This document shows, piece after piece, positions 10,641 to 22,413 of a DNA stretch of 64,000 nt. The notes under the pieces were generated by a model that saw only the letters and a program-made list of their open reading frames with translations, had not been told where the DNA came from and ran no database searches. The translations under genes were made by a program, and so were the position numbers. The stretch covers positions 47,213,373 to 47,277,372 of the forward strand of contig OX328127.1 of the NCBI GenBank assembly GCA_946811695.1. Reading direction: 5' to 3'. Positions within the stretch are counted from its first letter, which is position 1. Every line of letters begins with the position of its first letter. Source of the DNA: Gonocerus acuteangulatus (lineage: Eukaryota > Arthropoda > Insecta > Hemiptera > Coreidae).

Positions 10641-12861
10641 CATTTTACAGGTAGAAAAACGAATGACGTTCCCATGATGAACGAATGAAGTTCCCAAAGC
10701 GACGCTTTCAGGAGCACAACACCATCATCAGAGCCCCTAGGGCACGATGAAATATTGGCCAAAAACTATTTAACTAATTCGAAAGATCAAGCTGGTTTAC
10801 ATGCTGACTTGGCATACATGAGCACCGGTGTTTCGATGCAAATCAAGATACTTGAGTTGAAAATTATAATTATGGAAATATTTGTATGTAAATTCACCTA
10901 CTCCATCCTCTCTATGTAAGTCAGCAAGCATTTAGGTCAGTACCATGTTTACTTGTATTTAGATCACAATGATATACAGGAAAAAGGAAATATGATAAAA
11001 AATAAATAAATAATTAATAGACATTTAAATAACAACTTTATGAATAAATATGATTCTTTATTATGAAGTATAGACATTTTAGTTATCAGAGTAATTTTAT
11101 GTGTAGTGAAGAAGTTTTCTTACATTTTTTTTTCTTTATCTTGAATAAAGTGTTATTATTTCTAGTTAAAACTGAGTCTCGCATGCGAAAGTTACCAGTT
11201 CCCGGTGTTTTTATTTAAACCATTTCGTTTAATAGTATGTTATGCTTAAATGTTTCAGCTTTCATTAGTTATTCGCGTCCTATCTTATATTTTAGTTGAC
11301 ATTTCTGGTCAGCATTTCTGCGTTGCGTCCTAGGGGTGTCGCGTCATCCTGTTCTATCATAAGGGGGGGGGGGAAGAAAAACGTTCAAAACAATGTGTGC
11401 GCCTATATGTGATTATGTTTTTATATTAAATGTTATTTGATAATTAAATTCATACTCCAAACGTTGAACCCCATGAAAAAGAATATATGATTAATATTCT
11501 GCCATTACTCCAGATTTTTACTGCGCTGATTAACCATTCTAAGAGCATAAAAACCTCCAACGTAGCCAAGTTTTTATACTTAATGTTGTTTGCTATTAAC
11601 TATGTTATTTACTATACCTCGTACAACTATTATCGTCCATAAAAATGTACCATAAAGTGGGTTATAGATGTGGATGTCTTCACATGAAGAAAACTTGATT
11701 GCAATGCTGTTTATACTCCACTTGACCTTTCCATCGGCCTTTGCAATTGGAATGGAAGCTAATGGCTTAATTCAGATTGACGAGACCTAGATCCATCAGG
11801 AAATGGCGAGATGGACCGCTGCAGTCCTCCGAGAGTATAATACACTGCTTGTTATGCAGATGCACGCTTCGTTACTGCACTACGCCGTAGCAATAACCCC
11901 TCTGCAAAGTGGATTTTAAGTGGCGACTAGCATTGAAACATGTTATGAAAATCATAGTGTAGTTCGTATTTTGCATCCTATTATTTACCGAATCAAGTAT
12001 ATGTACTATCCCTGGTCTTAGCACGTTCTACACCTCCGTACAACTGGAAAGACATTCTTTTAACTATGGTGGCGGATTGTCGTAGACAAATTTTTGCAAG
12101 CTTAATTCTTAACTTTATTCCTACACTCACGAGTTTACAATTTTAGCGCGTGTAAGCCCAAGTTTATGTAATTTATTTTTTAGGAATCATACACTTCTAC
12201 GCTTAGTATGCGTTGGCCTTTCAACGAGTTCCAACACTATCTAAACATATAGCAAAACATTCGATGGTAAACCCATCGACCCATGTGTATTCCATCCCGC
12301 ATCCTTGAAGATTCTGCAAGATATCACTCCTGTCATCGAAATTACGTAAGCTGAAATCGAAAATCGACAATTTCCTTTAAACTAATAAATACTTGCGGTG
12401 AGTGATTTCCATTATAATTACAATATGCTTTTTTGCAGATGCTTCTTTGCAGCAATACGGTTCAACAATACAGAGTGGACAATTGATAAAAATGGCAAAA
12501 ATGTAATAAAAAACGATTGTTTGCCATTCTTGCTATTATTCTTATTCGTGTAGAGTAAAAAAAAACTGGAACAACTAATTTATTTAAAAAAGAAGAATTT
12601 ATTCTAACAAAATAAATAATTTAATATTCAAAAGGTTTAAGAAAACTCAATTTTATCTTTTCAAAGGTCAAACCTAATTCGTAGTTTATTTTACCATGTA
12701 AAACAATACCAAACGTCAGACCTTTTAATCCCGATTAACTAGTTATCTTGTAAAGAACAGTTGTTGACTATTTCTCACAGGAAATGAAGCCGTATATAGC
12801 CAACGCGGTTAGAAAGCTGAGTTTCATGAATTCCTATTTATTTTACTTCATACATATCCGT
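10641..12861. other. No recognised feature
   Basis: About 2.2 kb with a G9 run near 11367 and no frames above 60 codons. No transposon end or fold was identified. Confidence 0.5.
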
Positions 12862-13345
12862 CATACACTCTCTCTAAAAATTTACAGAGCCCCTTTTCCC
12901 CGAAGTACACTATCTAGAAATGTACAGAGCTTACTCAGGTTGAAATACACTCTCCAGAAAGATTTATTAGAAACTCCACGTGTGATACATTTTCTACAAA
13001 TTTACGCAGGACACATAAGCGAAATATGCTCTCTAGAAATTTAAAGACACTTTCCGAGAAATACACACTCTAGAAACATAGAAAGGAAACTTTACGAGTA
13101 ACACACTCTCCAGAAATTTACAGATGTCCTTTTCCACTTAATAAATGCCCTGGAAATTCGGAATGACCTCTTTCCATGAAATATATTCTCTAGAAAAAAA
13201 ACATTGAAAACTCTATCTCTAGAAATTGAAGTTCTGCCTCCAGGAATAACATTGTGTAAACATATGCAGAGGAATTGTTATGTTAAAAAATATTCTAGAG
13301 ATTTACAGAGCTCACTCTGAAATACTCTTTAAAAATATACAGAGT
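12862..13345. repeat. Decayed ~40-bp tandem repeat
   Basis: A unit of the form ACTCTCTAGAAATTTACAGAG plus a pyrimidine-rich spacer recurs at about 12865, 12908, 12947, 12989, 13027, 13064, 13105, 13146 and 13186, with looser units to about 13340. Spacing is 37-43 bp. Many units keep TCTAGAAA. The 86-codon frame at 12784-13044 is a by-product of the repeat. This is an old satellite block. Confidence 0.75.
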
Positions 13346-14161
13346 ATTCTAATAATGAAATAAGGTAGTCAAAATTCACAACGCATACACTCCTTGAAGT
13401 CTACACTAAATTCAGCATAACGTTTTATTATTCCGTGGATAATGTAAGAAATATATTTAAACTCTCCTCATTTTCTATTTAATATAATTTTAATTCTTTT
13501 TATTTAGTAGTTTCTTGTCATTGGGATATCATGGGGGTATAGAGGTTATAAACTGACATTGAACTGACGTTTAACAGTTATCACTAAGAAGGAAAGCAAA
13601 GCTCCGATTATTCTGATATCACTAAAAATGTTCAATTAATTCACCAACGTAGTGATAATTGACATTTAAAGATTTATAGTTACTAAATTTCTTTTTCTCC
13701 GAATTTCAACAAACGCAAAATTAATAAAATGTATTTTCGAAAGAATGATTAGCAAGCTGTGCATATAGCAACCCAATTCATTTTATCAGTAAAAGAGCTA
13801 CCTTAAAATAAGACTCTTTACTCAGAATACACAACTGCAAGATGAAAAAGATATAAACTACCCTGACCCGAATATTAAACACTGTTTTTCTTTGTACAAT
13901 GCCACTCTGGATGTCAAGGTCTTATTGGATGTTTTGATACAATTTTAATCAATGGAAAATCTTGATAAAAGGAATTCCTCTTAAGATATTGAAGTGATAT
14001 TTGTTAATTGTCTACATGAATAAATGCTATTATTTTAGAAAAAGAAGGGATTAACTAACGTTATTTTTTATTATTCCAAATATTATAGTACTTTAAACTA
14101 ATCTTTTATCAATGCTCCTGGATGTGTTGATATATCATTATTATTCTCACGCAGCATTATT
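13346..14161. other. No recognised feature
   Basis: AT-rich spacer with no repeated element found elsewhere in the window. Confidence 0.5.
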
Positions 14162-14206
14162 AAAAAGTCCGACTCGCAGGAACTGCGTCATCTTAGCGCG
14201 GTTACG
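14162..14206 (+). repeat. 5' end of a family A element
   Basis: AAAAGTCCGACTCGCAGG then AACTGCGTCATCTTAGCGCG is the starting sequence of the full copy at 14721. After GGTTACG the match to family A is lost, so this is a solo end. Confidence 0.7.
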
Positions 14207-14720
14207 TACATCTCGAAGAAATGGAATAGATTAGCATCACAAATCACAGGAAAATGACAGTAGCCAACTTACACAGAAACGGATAATTCTTAATCTGTAT
14301 AAGTCAATACTATTATGTACTGAAAACGTACTTACTCTTCGACTACCGCTGAGAAGGCTCTATTCTAAACAACAAAAAATTCGTTGTCATTTTAAGTATC
14401 TTGTTTTACTAGCAAATTCCTTTTACTGTTATAATCAACTGTAAATATGTGCTTCATGGCGAATAAAATTCCATTCTGTCGTGGGTTAAATCACTATAAA
14501 ATAAGAAATAACAATAACTTCAGTTGGAGGCTATGAGTTAGGTTATATAGACACAGGAGAATTCAAAACAAACTACGTCATCATGATTAGCCACAGCCAT
14601 CTTGATTTTCACAGCCACTCCAAACTTATTTTTACCAATACCTTTCACCGTTTCTTAGCTTATTTTACTACTATACTAATTTTACTGATAAATGCAATTT
14701 AAAACAAGAAACAACCAATT
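14207..14720. other. No recognised feature
   Basis: Unique AT-rich sequence between two family A starts. Confidence 0.5.
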
Positions 14721-14804
14721 AAAAGTCCGACTCGCAGGAACTGCCTCATCTTAGCGCGGTTTCGTTCTTATCCCTAGTCTAATTTCGAAAGATTAAAATA
14801 GAAG

Positions 14805-14966
14805 CAGTTATTATTTTGTTGAGAGGAGATCGTTGACCGTTGATGATGCAAGGTAGGGATTGTCCGGGTTAGGTCACTGCTACTTAATAATACATACCCC
14901 ATATGTGTATGTATGTGGGCATATATATGTACATATGTGTGCGTGTATATGTGTATGTGTATATGC

Positions 14967-15025
<59 letters not shown>

Positions 15026-15223
15026 GTATATATATATATATATATGTTAGGTATATTTACATAGATATGTGCATATATTAGTGTTAAATATGTCCTACTT
15101 GTATTTACAGCCCTGATGAAGGCTTGAAATTCAAGCCGAAACGTCGGCACAATAAAACCATTTTTACGATAAAATGTAGTTTTATTAAGTAGCAGTGACC
15201 GAACCCTGACAGTTATATTTTGG
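14805..15223 (+). mobile_element. Penelope-like insertion with ~14-bp TSDs inside family A
   Basis: The host repeat resumes exactly after the insert (14819-15209). CAGTTATTATTTTG (14805-14818) is duplicated as CAGTTATATTTTGG (15210-15223), with one small difference. The insert has a 24-bp inverted pair, GGGTTAGGTCACTGC (about 14864) against GCAGTGACCGAACCC (about 15192). It also has a (TA)n tract at 14964-15047 and a hammerhead-like motif near its 3' end followed by AATAAAA. There is no coding region. The inverted terminal structure and ribozyme motif are what is known for Penelope-like elements; the class is inferred. Confidence 0.65.
15110..15148 (+). ncRNA. Hammerhead-ribozyme-like motif 2
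   Basis: GCC (stem I), CTGATGA exactly as in the hammerhead core, a 7-bp stem II (GGCTTGA/TCAAGCC), GAAA, then C-GTC and GGC closing stem I. One extra A lies between the core box and stem II. Stem III has no loop, so a single copy could not fold fully; such minimal stems in natural hammerheads are thought to act as dimers. Confidence 0.6.
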
Positions 15224-15914
15224 TTCCACCAGTCTTGAAAGGTAGGATTTACAATCTTACCTGGAAGGGTCGGCAACACTAGAAACCGTCCCGCTAGTTA
15301 CAAAGTCTTGGAATCTTGGAACTCTATATTTCTAACAATAAATTGTTTTTGTTATTTTACTTAACCTGTTTTATTTTCGAATACATTATCCAACTGTAAG
15401 CAATTAAAAAATAACAAGGAATAAAATACAGACAAAAAGAACACTTCGAATAAGCGAAATCAATTACTTTAAAGCTTTAAGCTCTTATTTCTCCGATTGA
15501 CATCGCCTAATCAAAACTTTTATTAGAATCTTTTATGTAGAGCATTTAATAAGCTTTCTAATGGTATTCTTCCGTTTACCAAAATTCAACAACAAAAATT
15601 CAACAAAAACATTGACTCCACTTTTCTCAAGAACGGTTACAGATATAGCCTTATAAATGGTTTTATTCGTTTTCTTATGTTAAGAAACCTATAAAACAAG
15701 TACTTGCAGGCATATAAACTTAAAAACGTAAGCGTTACGATTTTTTTTTTGCGCGAATTTCGCCCCAAAAACTATCTTCTAGTGGGCGGATTCTGCTGGT
15801 TAACGAACTTGACCTTTCAAATTAGACGACAGATTTTTGTGCAAAATTTCGTTAAAATCGGACCATTTTTGACCTTGCTAGAGCGCGAACAGACAAGCAT
15901 ATATATAAATATAT

Positions 15915-15969
<55 letters not shown>

Positions 15970-16178
15970 AATTTGGGCCACCTATATTTTCGTGATCTAT
16001 AGGGTCTGAAACGTGAAAGTTTCTAGTCGGCACTTCTGGATTGCCTCATGAGGTCAACCTCATAAGCGGGTTCTCCCTATGGAGATAGGGAGTAACCGCG
16101 CTAAAAATGTCAAACCAATTTAATTTATTTAATTCTCTATGTGGACTATGCGCAACCATAAACGGACTTGAACTATCT

Positions 16179-16181
<3 letters not shown>

Positions 16182-16253
<72 letters not shown>
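16182..16253. repeat. (TA)n microsatellite
   Basis: About 36 TA units, 77 bp beyond the end of the family A copy. Confidence 0.95.
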
Positions 16254-16257
<4 letters not shown>

Positions 16258-17044
16258 CCCAGAGTTGTTAGAAACACCATAGCCGAAAAGTTTAAATAAT
16301 ATTATACAAAATGACGATTTTTAACATTCTAATTATTCATGTTGACAGTATTGTGATGATAAGCACCGCAAATACAAAAATATTCTCTTTTTATTGTTTA
16401 TTAACTATTAATGTCATTAGTAACAGGGCCTCTACTTTTTGTTACGCTTTCGCGTGTCCATCCCGCACGTCATCTTAAGTACGGAAGTAGGTGTGGGCCA
16501 CTTAGGCTAGGGAGCGTCCTTCCCTTTACGGCCACTATGTTAAACGGATCACAAATACAAATATACTCACTTCAGAAACCATTTTACCTACCAGTATCTA
16601 TTTGGGGAAAACGAGCCTCCACACCTCCGCTATCTTACCTCACGAAATAAAAACCAGCTTAATATTTATAATTTTCTCAAATTAGCAAACATGCCAATTA
16701 CTCAAGCTATAAAGCACCAATGAATATTTTCCAAGATGGAAATAAAATTCCGAAAGTTACGAAGGTTTAAAAACAAATGAGTTTCTTATAAATAAGTTAT
16801 TTGCTTTGCAGTTTAAAAGATATATATATAAATAAATAAAAAATCATTTATTCTTCGCTTTCAGGTTACACATACAATAGCTACTGAATAAAATAAACCG
16901 GGGCATTTTTTGCTTCGAGATGTGTAAAGAGATTCCCCCCGCAGCTTTCCTGCGAAAATTATCGCGTCAACTGGCGACCCAATACTGACAAATAATTTGC
17001 GGACAGAACTTCATATTCTCAGTCGGTAGTAAGTCGTCTTTAAA
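16254..17044. other. No recognised feature
   Basis: Includes a GC-richer patch at about 16411-16650 with a 79-codon plus-strand frame. I see no motif in it and cannot support it as a gene. Confidence 0.4.
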
Positions 17045-17129
17045 TGAGGAGCTTGGTATCAAAGTTGGAAACTCCATTTTTTTCAGTTGAAAAAAATGGA
17101 GTTGTCCAACTTTGATACCAAGCTCCTCA
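17045..17129. repeat. 85-nt near-perfect hairpin
   Basis: Arm TGAGGAGCTTGGTATCAAAG... (17045-17085) pairs with ...CTTTGATACCAAGCTCCTCA (17088-17129). There is a single one-base bulge in a stem of about 41 bp and a tiny loop. The length resembles a miRNA precursor, but near-perfect pairing and the A7/T7 run near the loop fit a small inverted duplication as well. Confidence 0.8.
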
Positions 17130-17374
17130 AATGTTCTTTTCGCACAGTAAAAGTGCAGCGTGTATCTTTTTTTACCAATCTGAGTATGTATCCATAGTTA
17201 CAAATCCTCTCTTTTCTTTTAAGTTTTAATTGGGTTTAGAAAAAAGAAATAAATAATTTGTGGGACAGAAATAAGTCCTTCAATTTCCATGAAATATAAT
17301 CCTTCTCAAAAATTGTTGTTGCATTTATTATTATGGATTATTCGAAACACTGTCTCGAAAGGTTTATACATAGG

Positions 17375-17415
<41 letters not shown>

Positions 17416-18407
17416 AAATATCAGCTATTTGCTAGTCGAATATTTGACATTGAATCCCATACTTATATCCAGAGTCAACGACTCCTAAGCTAGATAACTT
17501 TTGATTACTGTTTATCTCAAGAGTACTTGAATATTGAGAGCCTTAGACAAGAATGCTTAACTCATTATGTGATCAATATTGCCGAAACAGCTTCAGATTT
17601 ACAGTTTCGATTTACAAAATCATGGAGTGGAAAGGGGACGTGATAGTCTCTTTAATACTATTGCACTATTACTCTCATTTATAACTGAAAATGCTTAAGG
17701 CACTTTCCCTAATGAAATACATCATTTAGAGAATTTAAATAATAATATTACATAAATATATTCCACAAATCTGGAAGATTTATATACTTTTTAAAAGAGG
17801 ATGGTGCTAAAGACCTGAGCAGTTGATGTACCGGGTAAACAAGAATATTCGGTTATGTTTGGAAAATAATAAGTCATGAAAAATATTTTATTAATGGCCA
17901 GCATCAGTTTTGGTCTCTTAGTATATTTTTTTACATCTCAAAGTCGGCTTTGAAATCATGTTAGGCATAAATTTAAAATTCCATATCCTAATACTTTTTT
18001 TATGAAACAGATGTAAATATCGATAGAACCATCCCGATTGAGAGCTATAAGGAAAAGGAAACTGCTGAGGGTTTAGGTCGAATGCTTTAGAATAGATCAA
18101 CAGAGTTTAGAGAGTGTTATTTTTATATTGATAGAAAATATAGAGCTAGATTATCCATATAAGAAAAAGGAGTATATGTATTTGTTTTGGGAATAGAGAA
18201 GTATAAGGGAAGCTTTATTTGACTATTAGATCAATTGAGTAAACGCAGAAAATGGCAAACATACACATATGCAGAATGATAATCGTTGCCATTTTTATTT
18301 GTTCCTATATTAATTTCTTTTTCTTACTCTTAACTAAGTTCTGTATAAAACTACTATTTAATTTGTTTAAAAAAAAGTTTATTACTTAATATGCACATAC
18401 ACTGAAC
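17130..18407. other. Spacer with one (TA)n tract
   Basis: (TA)n at 17379-17411. Otherwise unrecognised. The minus-strand 60-codon frame at 17918-18100 has no motif. Confidence 0.5.
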
Positions 18408-18575
18408 ACGACGTGCCAAGGGTCATGGGTTCGATTCCCACCTAGGGGCGGTGGCTTTTCTTTAGAGAAAAGAAAAAGCATCCGCCCTATCCTGGCTAGA
18501 AAAGGGTGGTGACCTATAGATAACCCGTCCTAAAATTCGTAGTTAATAATAAATGGATGTTGAAATGAAAATAAA
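18408..18575 (+). mobile_element. tRNA-derived SINE, family 2, 5'-truncated
   Basis: Keeps the B-box-like GGGTTCGATTCCCACC, the GGGGCGGTGGCTTTT block, the core AGAAAAGGGTGGTGACCTAT and the tail TAATAATAAATGGATGTTG. The A-box half is missing. The core is the stretch shared with the 5S SINE. Confidence 0.75.
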
Positions 18576-19414
18576 ATCTTTTACACTTCTATTACTCTTT
18601 AACTTGACAGCTATTAGCTGTAATTTCTAACTAATTTCTATTTAATATTTTTTAGAGTAATCTCCATCTTCCGATGCACCGACTCTGTTTTTTTTTTTTT
18701 TTGCAACACAAATAAGTAAAAATATCGGCCGGTTTTGGAGTATACCAACCCCCGCTCTTAATGGATCGTAAGTTTTATCTTTTGCTCTAGATATCCACAA
18801 CGTGTAGGGAGTTGCGTTGTAATTACTGATTATTCTCTTTTGTAATTTTGTATATTTATCTTTTAGCCCAATACGGCTGCCAAAACGTTCAAAATATAAT
18901 TTTATACAACGATTGCTTGACTTCTTATCTCCACAACGGCCAACCATCTGCACCTCTTATAAAAAGTATATGTGGAAAATTGTATATCGATGGTTCTGAT
19001 TGTATCGATAGAAATGTGAGATCTATAAAATCGTTGTGAGTATAGAGTGTATTGGTTGGGGAATACAAGAGAATCGAGTCTATTGTTAGGGAATATAGAG
19101 AACTATAGAGAGAGCTTTAGGTGGCTATTAGATGATGCCAGGTGAAGGTAGAGTGGATCTAGAATGCAGGGCAGGGAGAGAGACCTGGAGGCCAATAAAA
19201 TATTTAGAGAGGAGCGTTGGTATCACGCGAGCCCCCCGTTACCTTCTCTCCTCACCGCATTGATCCTGCCTTTTCTCTACCGTGCCCGACGCTCCTTATC
19301 TACTTGTACGATAAGTGGTGAGGTGACGTTGCTCATGTCTTCATTATCGGCTTACCTTTGCCCAGGGATATTATCGCATGTTTGTAATAAATAAAACTCA
19401 ACCCTTCTCAATCC

Positions 19415-19417
<3 letters not shown>
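18576..19417. other. No recognised feature
   Basis: Contains T14 near 18690 and overlapping frames of 60-100 codons on both strands without recognisable domains. Confidence 0.45.

Positions 19418-19496
<79 letters not shown>
19418..19496. repeat. (TA)n microsatellite
   Basis: About 39 uninterrupted TA units, one of the longest tracts in the window. Confidence 0.95.
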
Positions 19497-19498
<2 letters not shown>

Positions 19499-19640
19499 TT
19501 GTATCGTATCTTTATATGCGTATGCTTTATATAAACTCGATGCTAGAAAAACACACTGTACCCTTATATATCGGCTCTCTGAAAATATTCATATTACCTG
19601 TTCAGTAATAACATAATTGCTCTAATATTTGAACAACAAA

Positions 19641-20009
19641 TTGTTCTTTTTAAGAGGGCGAGGTTAGCTCAGTGGTAGAGCACTCGACTAATGAACGGGA
19701 GGACCCAGGTTCAAAACCCGAGCGTGCACTAAAGATTTTTTCTTCTAGTGTCATCGTTCGAGGGTGGGATTTGGGGTCCCAGATCGTCTCTAGGCTCACT
19801 CAGCCTTTAATTAATTAGGTAATTAATTAATGGGTACCTACAAAGGGAAAAATCAAGCGGCCGAAGCATAGTACGGACCACACTATCTCCCTAGTGTGCC
19901 GTATGGTCAAGAATACGATACCTCTTACAGTATCTGCCCCTCTCTGGCCCCTTAGTGGCTTGTTACGGGACTGACTTTTTTTTTTCTTTTTTTTTTTTGT
20001 TCTTTTTAA
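19641..20009 (+). mobile_element. tRNA-derived SINE, family 3, with T-rich 3' end and 13-bp TSDs
   Basis: The body (19654-19996, 343 bp) starts with a tRNA-like region. It has A box TAGCTCAGTGGTAGAGC, a weak anticodon arm CTCGA/ACGGG around CTAATGA (an AAT anticodon, Ile-like, if real) and B box GGTTCAAAACC. A non-tRNA body follows (GGCTCACTCAGCCT...TAATTAATGGGTACC...) and the 3' end is oligo(T) broken by one C. TTGTTCTTTTTAA flanks it at 19641-19653 and 19997-20009. The acceptor and T stems do not pair well, so this is not a functional tRNA gene. A T-rich rather than A-rich 3' end is unusual for a SINE. Confidence 0.8.
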
Positions 20010-20096
20010 AAAAAAAGTTGATTTGTATTTATAGACCTATCATTTATCTTACTGGTAAACCGTTTTTCTGTGTATTAATTCTGTTTTTTGTAATTT

Positions 20097-20138
20097 TAGC
20101 TGACGAAGGCTACCAAAGAGTAGTCGAAACGTTCTTAA
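20097..20138 (+). ncRNA. Hammerhead-like motif 3
   Basis: CTGACGA, an extra A, a 6-bp stem GGCTAC/GTAGTC with loop CAAAGA, then GAAA-CGTT. Stem I is only partly paired (TTAG against CTTAA). A related but weaker sequence lies at 36481-36515, and both continue into a shared ATCGTATTGA...TTTAGCCGAATCCCAAC segment. Confidence 0.45.
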
Positions 20139-20904
20139 TATTGATTTTTTACAAAAATCGTATTGATGTTTTTTTAGCCGAATCCCAACTGATTGCTTAA
20201 ATTCATATTGTCTGTCGGAACTCCCCCATACATTATCAAACCATTTTGTTTAGAGGCAGAATGAAAAGTCAGTTGCGATTTGATCTGAATAGTTGAATAA
20301 AATTTCATTTTTCAAAAATAAGTGTTTTATTTGCCAATATTTTGAAATGTCTACTTCGTTCACCGAAAGAAGGGATCTACCCTTCCCACGGAGTTTCGAA
20401 TCCCTGTATATATAAAGGGCTCACCGCGCCCAGTCAGTAATCCTCACCGCAAGCCCTTATGCAGTGTTCTCCACCTGTCTTCTATAAAGTCTTCCATACT
20501 CTAAAGATATATATACTGTATTTGGTTCTTTTATTGATCAATATCTGAATAGACTAACTCTATTGCCTTGTATTCTTTATGGATAAACACTGCAGTCAAT
20601 CGATTTTTTCCTGCAAGCCTTCGTTCTCAATTGAAATACTCTAAATACTTTATTCTCTACAAATATAATACACTGAATTATTCACTATGAATATTATTGA
20701 AATATTGAATATTTTTAACCGTCATAATTTTCAGTAGTGTGTTGCTACCCCGATAATATGTTGCATCAATACAAAATGGATAAATATTGTTGTATTATGG
20801 TTAAATAACCTTCTAGAATTACTATGGTCGCGTCACAAAAATGAGAAAGGAGAATATTTTAAAAGTATATGCCAGCTTATGAAGGTTTAGGAAAAACCGC
20901 CACA
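20139..20904. other. No recognised feature
   Basis: The first ~65 bp match the segment downstream of 36515, so a Penelope-like fragment extends to about 20195. The remainder is unrecognised. Confidence 0.45.
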
Positions 20905-21284
20905 GCATATTCGTATGCAAAACATGCAACAAAACAAAACGAGCTCAACCGACCAATCATACACCAAAGCTTAACCAATGCAATTAAACAAAATATCATA
21001 AATTATTGGCAAGACTCGACTAACAGCGAATAAATTAAGTACAATCAAAAATAGAACTCAGGAATGGACATCCAGCTACCGAGAGAGGAGCTAACAGACG
21101 AGAAGAAATTGTACTTTCTCGACTCAGAATGCGCCTCACCAGACTAACACACGAATATCCCATGACATTAGTTTACAAACGAACTTGTGTTATGTGCAAT
21201 AGAGAATTTAGTGTAAAATTCAGAAGACGGCACAACCTAAATATGCTAAATGACATGAACGTAAACTATAAAATCGGATTTTAG
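20905..21284 (+). pseudogene. Fossil of an I-like LINE: RNase H C-terminal region
   Basis: A first frame from 20905 reads AYSYAKHATK, matching the end of the RNase H domain (EADKYAKQVTE at 26865-27935). A second frame from about 21093 reads NRREEIVLSRLRM then RTCVMCNREF, matching the conserved NRSSRRDEVVLTRLRIG and CDICNR blocks. The frame changes between them and an in-frame stop is present (NSE followed by TAA near 21028). The downstream histidine of the CCHC motif is lost. A dead copy. Confidence 0.8.
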
Positions 21285-21937
21285 TATTACAGATATTTCC
21301 ATATCTCTATTTACGAGAAATCAAATTTTTCAAAACAATGCTGATTCATAAGACCATAAAGGTACCATATTCAAGTAGTGACATCACCGTAGTAGTGAAC
21401 TACTTATGTATATATAATAATAATATATACATATAAACAATGGTATTATATATGTAAATGTCATGGAGGAGTTTTGAATACCATTGTTTAAAGTTAATTT
21501 GGTTACTTTGGTCTGGGCTTCCATAGAATACTTAATATTTACTGGTAGTTCTTTTCTGCCGGTTATAATATGGGTATTGAAACTAGGAGGATTGGAAGAA
21601 GCTGGGCTCAGTTTTTCAGTGTTGAGTACTCCGATAACCCCGATATAGATAAGGCTACATATCTTTATTGCTAACAGCTGATTAGGACTCGGGGAGAACT
21701 GATAGCAGCTCGAGAGCTCTCCAGTAGTAAGTAATACTTATTATTAAGGATAGGATTCATTGGCAAGAATTCCAATTTTTAGTCAGAAAAAGCCATTTTA
21801 GCGTGTTTTTTTTTCTTCCAGTAGGTATGATTACCTCATAAGCGTCGACTACATGAAGAAATCCGAAAGTAATGAGGAGACGAGGAAATCCAAAGATACA
21901 TAAACCATAGGTTACACAGAAATCGATCGTCAAAATT

Positions 21938-21999
<62 letters not shown>

Positions 22000-22413
22000 C
22001 CAACGACTAAGCTGAAAACCCCACCATGCGTATAGCAGTAGAAAACATAACGCCATGCAACACTCATATACACTCGGTAGGATAATTCGAAAACTCATAT
22101 CTATCTCATTTCTATTCCTATCTGTTTTAATACCACACTTATTTATTTCTCTTGGGTTAAGGCACACGCATGACTTTTCGAGTAAGTACTAGATCACAAG
22201 CTAGCAAAACGTTCGTAAAAACAAACCAAGAAATCCCCATAACGTATGACAAAATATCTAAGCAACATTTGTAATGCATTTTATGGACCGACACATTGAG
22301 ACGATGGGAGGAGCTTTGAAACAAAACTGAGCAGTAATTGAAATCATTTACCCGAAACTTTGCGCAATTCAAAAACTTTAATTCTATTGCCTTCAGCACA
22401 ACACTGTCACTCA
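21285..22413. other. Spacer with (TA)n and a short inverted repeat
   Basis: (TA)n at 21940-21996. A 13-bp inverted pair AAACAATGGTATT/AATACCATTGTTT lies near 21435-21491 around a ~30-bp loop. The long minus-strand frames near 21757-22399 run through the microsatellite and have no domain. Confidence 0.5.

Larger units (their letters stand above)
14721..16105 (+). mobile_element. Repeat family A, most complete copy
   Basis: Starts AAAAGTCCGACTCGCAGG and ends AACCGCGCTAAAA. TTAGCGCGGTT near the start is complementary to AACCGCGCTAA at the end. Just before the end lies a strong hairpin (GGGTTCTCCCTAT/ATAGGGAGTAACC type, about 16064-16100). The body includes GAATTTCGCCCCAAAAAC, GGTTAACGAACTTGACC and an internal (TA)n tract at 15923-15966. 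It encodes no protein I recognise, so it is non-autonomous. The hairpin near the 3' end followed by CTAA and the TC near the 5' end resemble Helitrons; a hairpin-bearing MITE is the alternative. A Penelope-like insertion splits it at 14819-15209. Confidence 0.7.

Noticed and set aside
12862..13345. CRISPR-like regular repeats
   Set aside because: The ~40-bp units are contiguous and degenerate, without repeat/spacer alternation.
19654..19735. tRNA gene (Ile-like anticodon AAT)
   Set aside because: Acceptor and T stems do not pair, a 13-bp TSD surrounds a 343-bp unit, and the sequence continues into a SINE body.
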